Positions 28,139 to 36,831 of a stretch of DNA of 52,641 nt are shown here, piece after piece (position 1 is the first letter of the stretch; each line of letters opens with the position of its first letter). The stretch is from Burkholderiales bacterium (GTDB taxonomy: Bacteria > Pseudomonadota > Gammaproteobacteria > Burkholderiales > Burkholderiaceae_C): positions 1 to 52,641 of the forward strand of contig JAGWLR010000012.1 in assembly GCA_028864885.1 (NCBI GenBank). The letters run 5' to 3'. The notes beneath the pieces were generated by a model. The model worked only from the letters and a program-made list of their open reading frames with translations, searched no databases and was not told the DNA's origin. Position numbers and translations under genes: made by a program.

Positions 28139-29848
28139 GTGACTCAGATTCGAAAATTCCGATTGGGTGAGGTGCTGGTGCAGCAAGGGCTGCTGAGCCT
28201 GCATCAGTTGGAGCAAGCGCTGGCCGAGCAAAAGCGAACCGGGCGCAAGCTGGGGCGGGTTCTGTCAGACATGAACCTGGTGACGGATCAGGCCATTGGC
28301 CTGACGATCGCCGAGCAATTGAAGCTGCCGTTCCTGGATCTGGCACGTCGTGAGCTCAACTCCGCGTTGGTCATGAAATTGCCCGAGTCCCTGGCGCGTC
28401 GCCATCGCGCCTTGGTGATCGGTGAGCAGGATGACGGGCTGCTGGTAGCGTTCTCGGATCCGATGGACACCTTTGCCCAAGATGAGGTGGCAAGGGCCTT
28501 GCGCAGCACGATTCATCCCGTGGTCGTGACAGAAAAGGCCCTGATAGATGTGGTGGACCGCATCTATCAGCGGCGCGAACAGGTCTCAGGCCTGGCCGAC
28601 GAGGTGGCTGCCGACTTGGGGCCCGCAGTGGCCAGCCTGGAAATGCTGGCCGGAACCGAAGATGCGCCCATCGTCAAGCTGATCACCTCCATCTTTGACA
28701 CTGCGGTGGCACAGTCGGTGTCAGACATTCACATCGAGCCGCAAGAGCGTCAAACCGTGATCCGATTCCGGATCGACGGCGTCCTGCATCAACACTCGAC
28801 TTACGATCCAAAGGTCAGCACGGCCCTGATCCAGCGCCTGAAGCTGATGTCGAATCTGGACATTTCGGAAAAGCGCTTGCCGCAGGATGGGCGTTTTCAG
28901 ACGGCGATCAACGCGTCCCCCGTTGACATCCGGATTTCAACCCTGCCCACCCAGTATGGCGAATCGGTGGTGATGCGGCTGTTGATTCAGAGCAATCAGA
29001 AGGCCAATCTGGATGCCTTGAACATGCCGCCTGCGATTCTGTCGCGGGTCAAGCTGGCCTTGAGTGCGCCATCTGGCCTGATTCTGGTGACCGGGCCCAC
29101 AGGCTCGGGCAAGACAACGACCCTGTACGCAGCGTTGGCCGAGTTGAACAACACTGAAACCAAGATCATCACGGTCGAGGACCCGGTCGAGTACCGTTTG
29201 GCCGGGCTCAACCAGGTTCAAGTGCATGACAAGATCGACCTGACCTTTGCACGTGTCTTGCGAGCCTGTTTGCGTCAGGATCCCGATGTCTTGCTGGTGG
29301 GTGAAATGCGCGACCAGGAAACCGCAGAAATCGGCCTGCGCGCGGCCATGACAGGGCACTTGGTGGTGTCCACCTTGCACACCAACGATGCGGCAGGGGC
29401 CGTGCTGCGGCTGTCTGATATGGGCGTTCCCCCTTACATGGCAGCATTGGGTTTGCGGTTGGTGTTGGCGCAGCGTCTGGTGCGCGTGGTGTGCGACAGC
29501 TGTCGCATGCCATATGAGCCTGCTGCGCACGAGCAAGAGTGGATGTCCGAAGAGTTGGCCCACATGCGCGATGAGGCTGGCAATCCACTGCAAAAAGGCA
29601 GCTTCTTCAAGGGGGTGGGCTGCAACAGTTGCCACCAAACCGGCTACCGCGGTCGCACCGGCATCTACGAGATGATCGAGATGACGCCGGAGCTGACCCA
29701 TGCGGCCTCACAAGGCGATCACATCCGCTTCAGCGACATTGCCCAAGAGCAATTTGCCAGCTACACGCTCAAGCGTGACGCTATTCGCCTGGTCATGGCA
29801 GGGCGCACCACGGTCGCCGAAGCCATGCGGGCCAGCACACCGATCTGA
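28139..29848 (+). CDS. mshE: MSHA extension ATPase MshE with N-terminal cyclic-di-GMP-binding domain
   Basis: A 569-residue GspE/PilB-type hexameric ATPase powering pilus extension. Residues 8-31 (RLGEVLVQQGLL...AEQ) and 37-60 (KLGRVLSDMNLV...AEQ) are two 24-residue MshEN motifs joined by a 5-residue linker, the established arrangement for high-affinity c-di-GMP binding. The catalytic part has Walker A GPTGSGKT at 319-326, the Asp box, Walker B LLVGEMRD near 385-392 and HTNDAA. A CxxC pair (C452/C455 and C495/C498) forms the zinc site. The start is GTG at 28139 with GGGAG 6-10 nt upstream; a frame extension into mshN is discounted. It lies 16 bp after mshN and 2 bp before mshG. Confidence 0.95.
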   Translation: MTQIRKFRLGEVLVQQGLLSLHQLEQALAEQKRTGRKLGRVLSDMNLVTDQAIGLTIAEQLKLPFLDLARRELNSALVMKLPESLARRHRALVIGEQDDGLLVAFSDPMDTFAQDEVARALRSTIHPVVVTEKALIDVVDRIYQRREQVSGLADEVAADLGPAVASLEMLAGTEDAPIVKLITSIFDTAVAQSVSDIHIEPQERQTVIRFRIDGVLHQHSTYDPKVSTALIQRLKLMSNLDISEKRLPQDGRFQTAINASPVDIRISTLPTQYGESVVMRLLIQSNQKANLDALNMPPAILSRVKLALSAPSGLILVTGPTGSGKTTTLYAALAELNNTETKIITVEDPVEYRLAGLNQVQVHDKIDLTFARVLRACLRQDPDVLLVGEMRDQETAEIGLRAAMTGHLVVSTLHTNDAAGAVLRLSDMGVPPYMAALGLRLVLAQRLVRVVCDSCRMPYEPAAHEQEWMSEELAHMRDEAGNPLQKGSFFKGVGCNSCHQTGYRGRTGIYEMIEMTPELTHAASQGDHIRFSDIAQEQFASYTLKRDAIRLVMAGRTTVAEAMRASTPI

Positions 29849-29850
29849 CC

Positions 29851-31074
29851 ATGCCCCAATTCGCCTACTTCGGACGCAACGCCAATCGAGAGCCAGTAGA
29901 AGGCCGGATGGAGGCTGCCAGCGTGGCCAACGTGGCTGACTTGCTCAACCAGACAGGCATTACCCCGGTGTCGATCACCGAAGTGCCGCAGGTGCAGCAG
30001 GCTTCCGAGGTGATTGGCAGGCTGATGGGCAAAGAACGGGTCACCGATGTAGACCTGATGATGTTCACCCGTCAGTTCTACACCCTGACCAAGGCGGGTG
30101 TGCCCATCATTCGCGCGCTACGCGGACTGGAGCTGTCGACCCAGCAGCGGTCGTTAAAAAAACTGTATGTGGAGCTGGCTCAGGCCTTGGAAAGCGGGGT
30201 TGAGCTGTCGCAGGCCATGACCCGCCGCGACGACGTGTTTGATCCCTTCTACATCTCGATGGTGCGTGTGGGCGAGTCGGCAGGGCGACTTGAAGAAGTG
30301 TTCCTCGGCTTGTTTGAACACCTGGAGTTTCAGAAGTACATCAGCGAACAGGTCAAATCGGCTTTGCGCTACCCATCGTTCGTGGTGCTGGCCATGATCG
30401 TGGCGGTGGCCATCATCAACGTCTTTGTGATTCCGGCGTTTGCCAAGGTGTTTGCCAGCCTGCATGCCGAGTTGCCCTTGATGACCCGGATTCTGATGGC
30501 CACCTCGCAATTCACTTTGACCTGGTGGCCTGCCGTGCTGGCGGCGGTCGTGGCGGCGTGGGTGGGGTGGAAACAATTTCTCAAGACGGAAATGGGCCGG
30601 CTCAAGTGGGATCGTTTCAAGCTCAGGCTGCCCATCGTCGGCGAACTGATTGAAAAGGGCGTGCTGGCGCAAGGCATGCGTAGCTTGGCCCTGGTGTTTC
30701 GCAGCGGCGTGCCGGTGGTTCAAGGCTTGACGCTATCGGCACAGGTCATTGACAACGCCTACATCTCGCAGGCACTGACCGCCATGCGATCCCAGGTCGA
30801 GCGGGGGGATTCCTTGTTGACCGCAAGCCAGCGCTCGGGCGTCTTCCCGCCGTTGGTGCTGCAGATGATCATGGTCGGCGAAGAGTCCGGCACGCTTGCA
30901 GAAATGTTCGAGGAGATCGGCCAGATGTACCAGCGCGACATGGAATACGGCCTGAAAACGCTGGCGCAAAAGATCGAACCCATTCTGCTGGTCCTCATGG
31001 GGGCGATGGTGCTCGTGCTGGCTCTAGGGGTTTTCCTGCCCATGTGGGATCTCGGGAAGGCGGCCATCAAATGA
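29851..31074 (+). CDS. mshG: MSHA inner-membrane platform protein MshG (PilC/GspF-like)
   Basis: A 407-residue polytopic protein with two tandem T2SSF domains, each with helices such as YPSFVVLAMIVAVAIINVFV and EPILLVLMGAMVLVLALGVF. The family sequence FTRQFYTLTKAGVPIIRALR starts domain 1, and RSLALVFRSGVPVVQGLTL starts domain 2. It forms the rotor-like platform on which MshE acts. It starts 2 bp after mshE. After its stop there is a 138-bp gap before the pilin gene. Confidence 0.93.
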   Translation: MPQFAYFGRNANREPVEGRMEAASVANVADLLNQTGITPVSITEVPQVQQASEVIGRLMGKERVTDVDLMMFTRQFYTLTKAGVPIIRALRGLELSTQQRSLKKLYVELAQALESGVELSQAMTRRDDVFDPFYISMVRVGESAGRLEEVFLGLFEHLEFQKYISEQVKSALRYPSFVVLAMIVAVAIINVFVIPAFAKVFASLHAELPLMTRILMATSQFTLTWWPAVLAAVVAAWVGWKQFLKTEMGRLKWDRFKLRLPIVGELIEKGVLAQGMRSLALVFRSGVPVVQGLTLSAQVIDNAYISQALTAMRSQVERGDSLLTASQRSGVFPPLVLQMIMVGEESGTLAEMFEEIGQMYQRDMEYGLKTLAQKIEPILLVLMGAMVLVLALGVFLPMWDLGKAAIK

Positions 31075-31212
31075 AAACAGTGATTTGTTGGCGTGAAGGA
31101 TTCAAGTGTTTCGATGATTTGTCGATAAGCGGAATAGGACAACTTGTTCGATGTTCGGCGTGAGGCTTTCACGTCTTTGAGGCGCACGGCGCCAGAAATG
31201 GAAATCACTGCC

Positions 31213-31782
31213 ATGAAAACCAAATTGCAACGCGGCTTCACGATGATCGAACTGATTGTGGTCATCGTCATTCTGGGCATCCTGGCCAGCGTGGCGCTGC
31301 CTCGCTTCACCAACATGCAGCGTGACGCTCGCATCGCCAAACTGAACTCGGCACGCGGCGCGGTGGCTGCCGCCGCCGCCATGGTGCACGGTGCCGCCCT
31401 GGCTCGCCAAGGTCAGCCGCAACCGGCTTGCCCTGCTGGCGGTACACCGGCCACCGTTAACGCTTCGACAGGCAACGGCCAGATCTGTACTGAAAACGGC
31501 ATTGCGCTCGTGACTGCCTTGTACCCTGCGGCCAACGCCATCCTGACGTCGCCCAATGGTGGCATCCTCGCCGTGGCGGGTTTGGTCCCTGCTGGCGGCA
31601 ATCTGGCTACTGAAAACTACCAGACCGTGGGCGGTGGCAATGGCACTGGTGCAGCGTTGACAGTTCGTGTTCTGGGTGGCTCTAATCCCACTCAGTGTTT
31701 CTTTACTTACACCGCTCCTGCCGCTGTGAACGCAGCGCCTGTGATCAGCCAAATCACGGCGGCTTCCACCGCTGGTTGCTAA
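31213..31782 (+). CDS. mshA: MSHA major type IV pilin (MshA/MshB type)
   Basis: A 189-residue type IV prepilin. The short basic leader MKTKLQRG is followed by the cleavage site and the mature helix FTMIELIVVIVILGILASVA with Glu at +5. The body is Ala/Gly-rich with two Cys pairs (CPAG...QIC and CFFTY...AGC); the terminal Cys near the last residue is typical of a pilin D-loop disulfide. An ATG five codons upstream (31198) is in frame; 31213 gives the normal leader. Only one full-length pilin gene precedes mshC here, so separate mshB and mshA genes are not both present. The 138-bp gap upstream could allow independent expression, as expected for the most abundant subunit. Confidence 0.85.
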   Translation: MKTKLQRGFTMIELIVVIVILGILASVALPRFTNMQRDARIAKLNSARGAVAAAAAMVHGAALARQGQPQPACPAGGTPATVNASTGNGQICTENGIALVTALYPAANAILTSPNGGILAVAGLVPAGGNLATENYQTVGGGNGTGAALTVRVLGGSNPTQCFFTYTAPAAVNAAPVISQITAASTAGC

Positions 31783-31787
31783 ATGCA

Positions 31788-32246
31788 ATGAAGTTCCATC
31801 ACCAAACCGGCTTCACGCTGGTCGAGTTGATCCTCGTGATGTTGGTGATGGGCATTCTGGCTGGGGTGGCCTTGCCGAGGCTGACCAATCGGCAGACTCA
31901 AGACGAAGTCACCACCCGCGACGAACTCAAGGCCACTTTGCGTCTCGCACGCGAAGTGGCCTTTGCACAAAACCGAACGGTTTGCTTCATGCGCACTGCG
32001 GCCCAGTTCAGTTTGGTCTACGCTACTCCGGCGGGCACGTGCAACTTGGGCGGCACACCCGTGGTCGAGCCCGGCAGCGGTGATGCCCTGGTGGTCGATC
32101 TGCCTCCGGGTGTCAGCCTGACTGGTGCGGCTGTGATTCGCTTCAACAACCGAGGCCAGCCGGTTCCCAATACGGTCAACCAATCGCTCGCCGTGGGCAG
32201 TACGGCAGCGTTGACCATCAGCCGGGAAACCGGCTTTGTCTATTGA
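31788..32246 (+). CDS. mshC: MSHA minor pseudopilin MshC (GspH-type)
   Basis: A 152-residue prepilin with leader MKFHHQTG, cleavage before FTLVELILVMLVMGILAGVA and Glu at +5. The body resembles GspH/FimT pseudopilins, with RDELKATLRLAREVAFAQNR. The ATG at 31788 lies 5 bp after the pilin stop with no clear Shine-Dalgarno, so reinitiation is likely; the longer frame would read back into the pilin gene. Minor pilins of this kind prime pilus assembly at the tip. Confidence 0.85.
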   Translation: MKFHHQTGFTLVELILVMLVMGILAGVALPRLTNRQTQDEVTTRDELKATLRLAREVAFAQNRTVCFMRTAAQFSLVYATPAGTCNLGGTPVVEPGSGDALVVDLPPGVSLTGAAVIRFNNRGQPVPNTVNQSLAVGSTAALTISRETGFVY

Positions 32247-32249
32247 GCG

Positions 32250-32834
32250 ATGGGCACAGTGGCGCGATCTCATCCAATCCGCCAGAACGGCTTCTCCCTG
32301 GTGGAGTTGCTGGTGGTCATCGTCGTATTGGGCATTGCCGCCGGAACCTTGACCATGGTGTCGACGCGCAGTGCTGAGTTATCGGCCCAGATGCTGCATG
32401 AGCAGCAGGCCCTCACCCTGGCCAATGCACTGCTTGACGAGGTGGTGGCCATGCCTTTTACCTATTGCGACCCCAACGATGGCGCCGCGGCCACGGCCAC
32501 CAGCGCGGCAGGCTGTAGTCAGCCTGAAGTGATGGGGCCAGAGCCGGGTGAAACACGTCTAGGTGCCTCACGCTTCGATAACGTCAACGATTACAACAAC
32601 CTGAGCATTGCCGCCACCGCCTTGCGCGATGCCGCCAACAACCCCATGGTTGCTGAGTTGCCAACCGTGGCCAATTGCTCCTTGAATGTCACGGTGACGC
32701 CGGTCGGGTTCAATGGCATTGCGGCATCCGAATCGCAACGGGTCACGGTCGCCGTGTCTTGTCCAGGGCAATTGGGCCCGATCGCCACCAGTGCGGTGCG
32801 TGTGCGCTATGCCCCCAACCGGGCTCAGTTCTGA
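32250..32834 (+). CDS. mshD: MSHA minor pseudopilin MshD
   Basis: A 194-residue prepilin with a longer leader (MGTVARSHPIRQNG), then FSLVELLVVIVVLGIAAGTL with Glu at +5. The body is PilV/GspI-like, with QQALTLANALLDEVVAMPF and several Cys. It follows mshC after 3 bp and precedes mshO after 3 bp, the standard MSHA order. Confidence 0.85.
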   Translation: MGTVARSHPIRQNGFSLVELLVVIVVLGIAAGTLTMVSTRSAELSAQMLHEQQALTLANALLDEVVAMPFTYCDPNDGAAATATSAAGCSQPEVMGPEPGETRLGASRFDNVNDYNNLSIAATALRDAANNPMVAELPTVANCSLNVTVTPVGFNGIAASESQRVTVAVSCPGQLGPIATSAVRVRYAPNRAQF

Positions 32835-32837
32835 TCC

Positions 32838-33737
32838 ATGAGTACGCGCCCCTCTTCAACGCTGCACCAGGCTGGCTTCACGCTGATGGAGATGATCATC
32901 AGCCTGGTGGTGCTGGGCTTGTTGTCGGCAGTCATGCTGCCCTTGCTGAGTTTGCCTGCCACCGCCTACTTCGATGCGCAACGCCGGGTTGAGTTGCAAT
33001 CCCAAATGGCTCTGGTGCGAGCCAAATTGACCGATGATTTGCAATACGCCATGCCGGGTAGCGTGCGCAGCACCTGTGTTGGCACGCGCTGCTACCTGGA
33101 GTATCTGGAGGTCAAGGCGGTGGGCCGGTATCGGGTCAACGGTGGCGACGCCGCGTTTTGCCCGGCCACGCCTGCCTGCACAGTGAAGACCGGCAACGCC
33201 ATGTCTCCGGCCTGCGCCACCGAAACCTGCTTCACCACCACCGGTCAATTGACGCCGGCCATCACCCCGACGATCAATTCAGACTACGTCGCGGTGTTGG
33301 GCGACGGCGGCCCCGCAGTGAACCCCTATCTGCCCAGCCCAGCTTCGGCCATGACCAGAATTCGAGCTCGTACCTGGCTGACTGATCATTGGGGGTTGAG
33401 GTTTGATGCCACCCGATTCCCGACTCCGGGCACTTACGCCGGGGCATCGAATCGGGTGTACATCGTCTCTCAGCCCGTGTCCTACGAATGCAATCCCGCC
33501 ACCGGGCGGTTGACCCGCTATTGGGGATACGGTGTCACCGTGGCACAACCCACAGCCTTTGGCGGCGGGGTGGCCAACGCGCGCCTGGCTGACACCTTGA
33601 ATTACTGCCGCATCAGTGTGAGCACGGTTGGATTGCGCTCGACCGTGTCCCTCAGATTACGACTGACTCGTACCTCAGGTGGGCAACCCAGCGAGTCGAT
33701 CGAAGGCTTGATTCAACTGAGCGTGCGGGAGCCCTGA
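32838..33737 (+). CDS. mshO: MSHA minor pseudopilin MshO
   Basis: A 299-residue prepilin with leader MSTRPSSTLHQAG and cleavage before FTLMEMIISLVVLGLLSAVM with Glu at +5. It has a large Cys-containing globular part, matching the GspJ/MshO size class, the biggest minor pilin. SQMALVRAKLTDDLQYAMPG follows the helix as in relatives. The stop TGA is followed immediately by the ATG of mshP. Confidence 0.85.
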   Translation: MSTRPSSTLHQAGFTLMEMIISLVVLGLLSAVMLPLLSLPATAYFDAQRRVELQSQMALVRAKLTDDLQYAMPGSVRSTCVGTRCYLEYLEVKAVGRYRVNGGDAAFCPATPACTVKTGNAMSPACATETCFTTTGQLTPAITPTINSDYVAVLGDGGPAVNPYLPSPASAMTRIRARTWLTDHWGLRFDATRFPTPGTYAGASNRVYIVSQPVSYECNPATGRLTRYWGYGVTVAQPTAFGGGVANARLADTLNYCRISVSTVGLRSTVSLRLRLTRTSGGQPSESIEGLIQLSVREP

Positions 33738-34217
33738 ATGACCCAGCAACGCGGCTTTTCATCCATTCTTCTGGTGGCCATCATCGTGTTGCTGGCCAGC
33801 ATGACCTCGTTTGCCCTGCGCTTTGTGGCGGGCACCCAGGGCAGCAGCAGTTTGCAGCTGCAAGCCATGCGCGCTCAGCGCGCGGCTCAGGCGGCGGTCG
33901 AATGGCAGCGCTATCGCCTGCGGACCTTGGTCCCTGGTGGGTGCGCGGCCAGCAGCAGCTTCACGGTGCCGCTGGCGTCAGGCAACTTCCCCGTCACAGT
34001 CGTTTGCGCGCGCACCCCGGCTGCCACCACCAGTTACACAGAAACGCCCACGGCTGGGCCCTCACGCACCGTGTATACCTATCGGTTCACGGCCACCGCA
34101 TGTTGGCCCGCCAATGGAGGCGTCTGCCCCAATCCGGCACCGCCTTCTGATTACGTTGAAAAACAGATCACCGCACAGGCATCCTGCCTGACCGGGCCCA
34201 CGTCCTGCACGTGGTAA
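33738..34217 (+). CDS. mshP: MSHA biogenesis protein MshP (PilX-like)
   Basis: A 159-residue protein with an N-terminal helix, MTQQRGFSSILLVAIIVLLA. It has the Gly-Phe processing site but no Glu at +5, as in PilX/MshP-type minor pilins. Six Cys residues in the second half suggest disulfides. It is the last msh gene here: mshQ, the large adhesin-like gene that follows mshP in Vibrio and Shewanella, is absent. No clear terminator follows; an imperfect GGATGC/GCATCC dyad lies at 34235-34260. Confidence 0.8.
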   Translation: MTQQRGFSSILLVAIIVLLASMTSFALRFVAGTQGSSSLQLQAMRAQRAAQAAVEWQRYRLRTLVPGGCAASSSFTVPLASGNFPVTVVCARTPAATTSYTETPTAGPSRTVYTYRFTATACWPANGGVCPNPAPPSDYVEKQITAQASCLTGPTSCTW

Positions 34218-34295
34218 CCCGAGGTTGTCGCGGCGGATGCCTTGCTGTCATCCAGCATCCTGTTTGTGAAGCAGATCCATTTTTAAAGTAGCGAC

Positions 34296-35207
34296 ATGGC
34301 TACAAAAATTGGCTCTGTCATGAACAACTCCAACCCACAGCAACAGCACCCGATCATCCCCCGCGAACGTCTGGATTTCGGTTTGGACGGCGACATCCCC
34401 AAGTACTGGTTTGGTGGGGATCCGTTCAAGACGCGCTTTTTCGATGCGATGTCCATCATTTTTCCGCCGGGCGAGCGCTTCTTCATGACCACCGTGCGGG
34501 ATTTTCGTGACCGCATCCGCGATCCCAAACTCCTGGCCGACATCCAAGGCTTCAACCGGCAGGAGGCGCAGCACTCGATCGTGCACAACCAGTACAACCA
34601 GCGCCTGTGCGAGCAGGGGGTGGATGTAGACGGCATGACCCGCTGGCTTGAACAGCTGATGTTTGACAACTACCGATCGCGCTTCAGCCGCGAATACACC
34701 TTGGCCATCACGGGCGCATTGGAGCACTTCACCGCCATCGGCGCCCACGCGATGTTCGACCACCGCGACATCATGGGCGATGCCCACCCGAATGTTCGCG
34801 CCATGTACGCGTGGCATGCCATCGAAGAGGTTGAGCACAAAGGGGTGGCCTATGACGTGATGCAGGATTACGCCCACGTCGGCTATTTCACCCGGGTGCT
34901 GGCCTTGCTCCACGCCACTTTCATGTTCCCCGCGGTGATCCATCGCTTCCAGAATCAAATGCTCAAGGAAGACGGTTTCACATTCTGGGAGCGAGTCAAG
35001 ATCAAGGCCAAGGGCTATTGGTGGCTTCTCAAGCCAGGCGGCTTTGTCACGCCCATCATCAAGCACTACCTGCCTTACTACAAGCCCAACTACCATCCTT
35101 GGCAAGAAGTGGATCAGCCCGGCTACGAAGAGTGGCTGCAGGGCTTCAACAAAGACCGCGACCCAGTGGAAGCCGCCGAATTCATGCGCACCGCTGTGGT
35201 TCGTTGA
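34296..35207 (+). CDS. Predicted metal-dependent hydrolase (COG3687 / PF10118 type)
   Basis: A 303-residue, probably cytoplasmic or membrane-associated, helical protein. Likely metal-ligand residues lie in FNRQEAQHSIVHNQYN (about residues 87-102), TGALEHFTAIGAHAMF and WHAIEEVEHKGVAYDV (about 173-188), a pattern of repeated E..H motifs like a di-metal helical bundle. Aromatic-rich helices in the C-terminal third may contact a membrane. The family is annotated as a predicted metal-dependent hydrolase; the real reaction is unknown. It occupies the place where mshQ would lie but shows no resemblance to an adhesin. An alternative ATG is at 34320. Confidence 0.8.
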   Translation: MATKIGSVMNNSNPQQQHPIIPRERLDFGLDGDIPKYWFGGDPFKTRFFDAMSIIFPPGERFFMTTVRDFRDRIRDPKLLADIQGFNRQEAQHSIVHNQYNQRLCEQGVDVDGMTRWLEQLMFDNYRSRFSREYTLAITGALEHFTAIGAHAMFDHRDIMGDAHPNVRAMYAWHAIEEVEHKGVAYDVMQDYAHVGYFTRVLALLHATFMFPAVIHRFQNQMLKEDGFTFWERVKIKAKGYWWLLKPGGFVTPIIKHYLPYYKPNYHPWQEVDQPGYEEWLQGFNKDRDPVEAAEFMRTAVVR

Positions 35208-35279
35208 GGCGCCTCTGCCGACGCCCTCTGTCATTAGGTAGACTGCGGCACGCCCATGTTGGGTGTGCCGTTTACCTTT

Positions 35280-36344
35280 ATGTCTGTTTCGTCGGTCGTT
35301 CAAGGCGCTCTCGGCCTCAAGCCCATCCCGCTGTTCATGCTGTCCAGCTGGATAAAGGCCGCTGCTAAATGCGGTTTCAATGTTCAGCCCCTATTTGAGC
35401 AGGCTGGGATTCAGGTCGACCTGATTCGCCTGGAAGAGGCGAGGGTGTCGCCGCTTCAGTTGATCTCGCTGCTGGAACAAAGCGTGGCCTTGTCTCCCCA
35501 CAAGCACTTTCCCTTTGTGCTGGGGGACACGTTTGCCTTCGAATCCCTGCCCGAATTTGAAACCCTGTTGACCACCAGCCCCAGTTTGCGCGACGCGCTG
35601 CAAGTGGCGCAACTGGCGGCACGGGTCATCCTGCCCTGGGTGCGCATCGAATTGGTCGAACAGGGCGAGGTCGCCCGCATCAATCTGAGCCTGGAGTTGG
35701 CCTTGCCCGGCGCCATGAGCAGCCGTTTGCCTCTGCATCTTGTTCTGGAAGCCGTGCTGGCCAGTGTCCGCAAGTTTGGGCGCTCGTTACAGGGCTCGGA
35801 AGAGGGATTTCTGGCGGTTGAAGTAGCTGGCCCGCGCCCCCCGCATGCGCCTCAATTCGAGTCGTTCTTCGGTGTGCCGGTGCACTTCGATCAGCCCGGT
35901 TACGCCCTGGTGGTCGAGCGCCGCGTGCTCGATTTGCCACTGGAAGGGGCGTTCCCAACCTTGCACCAGCAGGCGCAAATCCTGGCCGAGCGCCGCTTGG
36001 ACCAAGAGGCACGCCGCCAGGGCATGGCCTTCGAACTGGAAGAAAAAATCAGCCGTGATCCCGGGCTGCTGGAGCTCGGCATCGAGGACATGGCCGAGCG
36101 CCTTGGGCTGCATCCCCGCACGCTGCAGCGGCGGCTGAAGGACGAGAACGACAGCTACCTCAATGTGCAAGCGCGCATGCGGCACCGTTTGGCCTGTCAA
36201 TGGTTGCGACAAGGCGAACGGTCGATTGACGACATCAGCGCCAAGCTGGGGTTTTCTGATCGACGCGCCTTCACCGCCGCGTTCAAGCGGTGGGAGGGCC
36301 TCACCCCCAGTGCCTGGCGAGAAAAAATTTCAGTGCTCCGCTGA
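35280..36344 (+). CDS. AraC-family transcriptional regulator (first of a tandem pair)
   Basis: A 354-residue regulator with an N-terminal Arabinose_bd-type ligand domain (SPLQLISLLEQSVALSPHKH, then FPFVLGDTFAFESLPEFETL). The C-terminal AraC/XylS DNA-binding domain has two helix-turn-helices at about residues 265-350 (DMAERLGLHPRTLQRRLKDE; DDISAKLGFSDRRAFTAAFK). This layout is typical of OruR/MmsR-like activators sensing amino-acid or fatty-acid-type ligands. An in-frame ATG at 35256 gives 8 more residues; neither start has a clear Shine-Dalgarno. A close paralogue follows at 36832. The target could be the adjacent hydrolase gene, but that is inference. Confidence 0.85.
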   Translation: MSVSSVVQGALGLKPIPLFMLSSWIKAAAKCGFNVQPLFEQAGIQVDLIRLEEARVSPLQLISLLEQSVALSPHKHFPFVLGDTFAFESLPEFETLLTTSPSLRDALQVAQLAARVILPWVRIELVEQGEVARINLSLELALPGAMSSRLPLHLVLEAVLASVRKFGRSLQGSEEGFLAVEVAGPRPPHAPQFESFFGVPVHFDQPGYALVVERRVLDLPLEGAFPTLHQQAQILAERRLDQEARRQGMAFELEEKISRDPGLLELGIEDMAERLGLHPRTLQRRLKDENDSYLNVQARMRHRLACQWLRQGERSIDDISAKLGFSDRRAFTAAFKRWEGLTPSAWREKISVLR

Positions 36345-36831
36345 GATGCTTCGTCCTCATTTCGGGAAACGGTTGTTTTCTAATTGGGTGTTTGCTATCT
36401 GTTTTGAGCGTCGCACAGACGATGCAACTGAGCAGGAAAAGATGGACTGATGACCGTTAAACAACGGGATTAACGTGCGTCACGATACACGTGTTCTGAA
36501 ATGTAAGCAGTTGTGACGTCTGTTCGCCCTGGTTTCTTTGTAACAGATTGACTCTGCGTTGCCGAACTGATGGCAAGTTCAGCATTTGTGGTCCCTTCCC
36601 TAGGGTAATCACTTGTCAGGGCAACGGCAGAGGGCCCCCTCAATGAGGTGGTTTGTGCGCCATTTATTCCTTTTGCTACACCCTTAGAGGACGACCGTTC
36701 CGAGTAGAGGGCCTAGATTATTCAGTCATGAACGTTGACTAAATGTTTGACCGTAAACGAGTTCTGTTTATGTGATTACATGCGTGTTCAGTTTACGTGT
36801 TGTAACACTTCGGACTTCACGTGGTGCCTGT
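36345..36831. other. 487-bp gene-free region between two AraC-type regulators
   Basis: No credible reading frame is seen on either strand, and the region is more AT-rich than its surroundings. It contains an ACACGTGT palindrome at 36487-36494, a CCCTAGGG palindrome at 36598-36605, a small GAACT/AGTTC hairpin at 36564-36580, and near the next gene a GTGTT-GT-AACAC dyad at 36797-36808. CGTGTT recurs at 36490, 36783 and 36796. TTGACC at 36747 with a poor TATGTG 16 bp later could be a promoter. It is probably a long regulatory region of the second AraC gene. Confidence 0.45.

Noticed and set aside
34248-35303. 351-codon frame antisense to the COG3687-type gene
   Set aside because: The plus-strand frame has coherent family motifs; the antisense frame has none.
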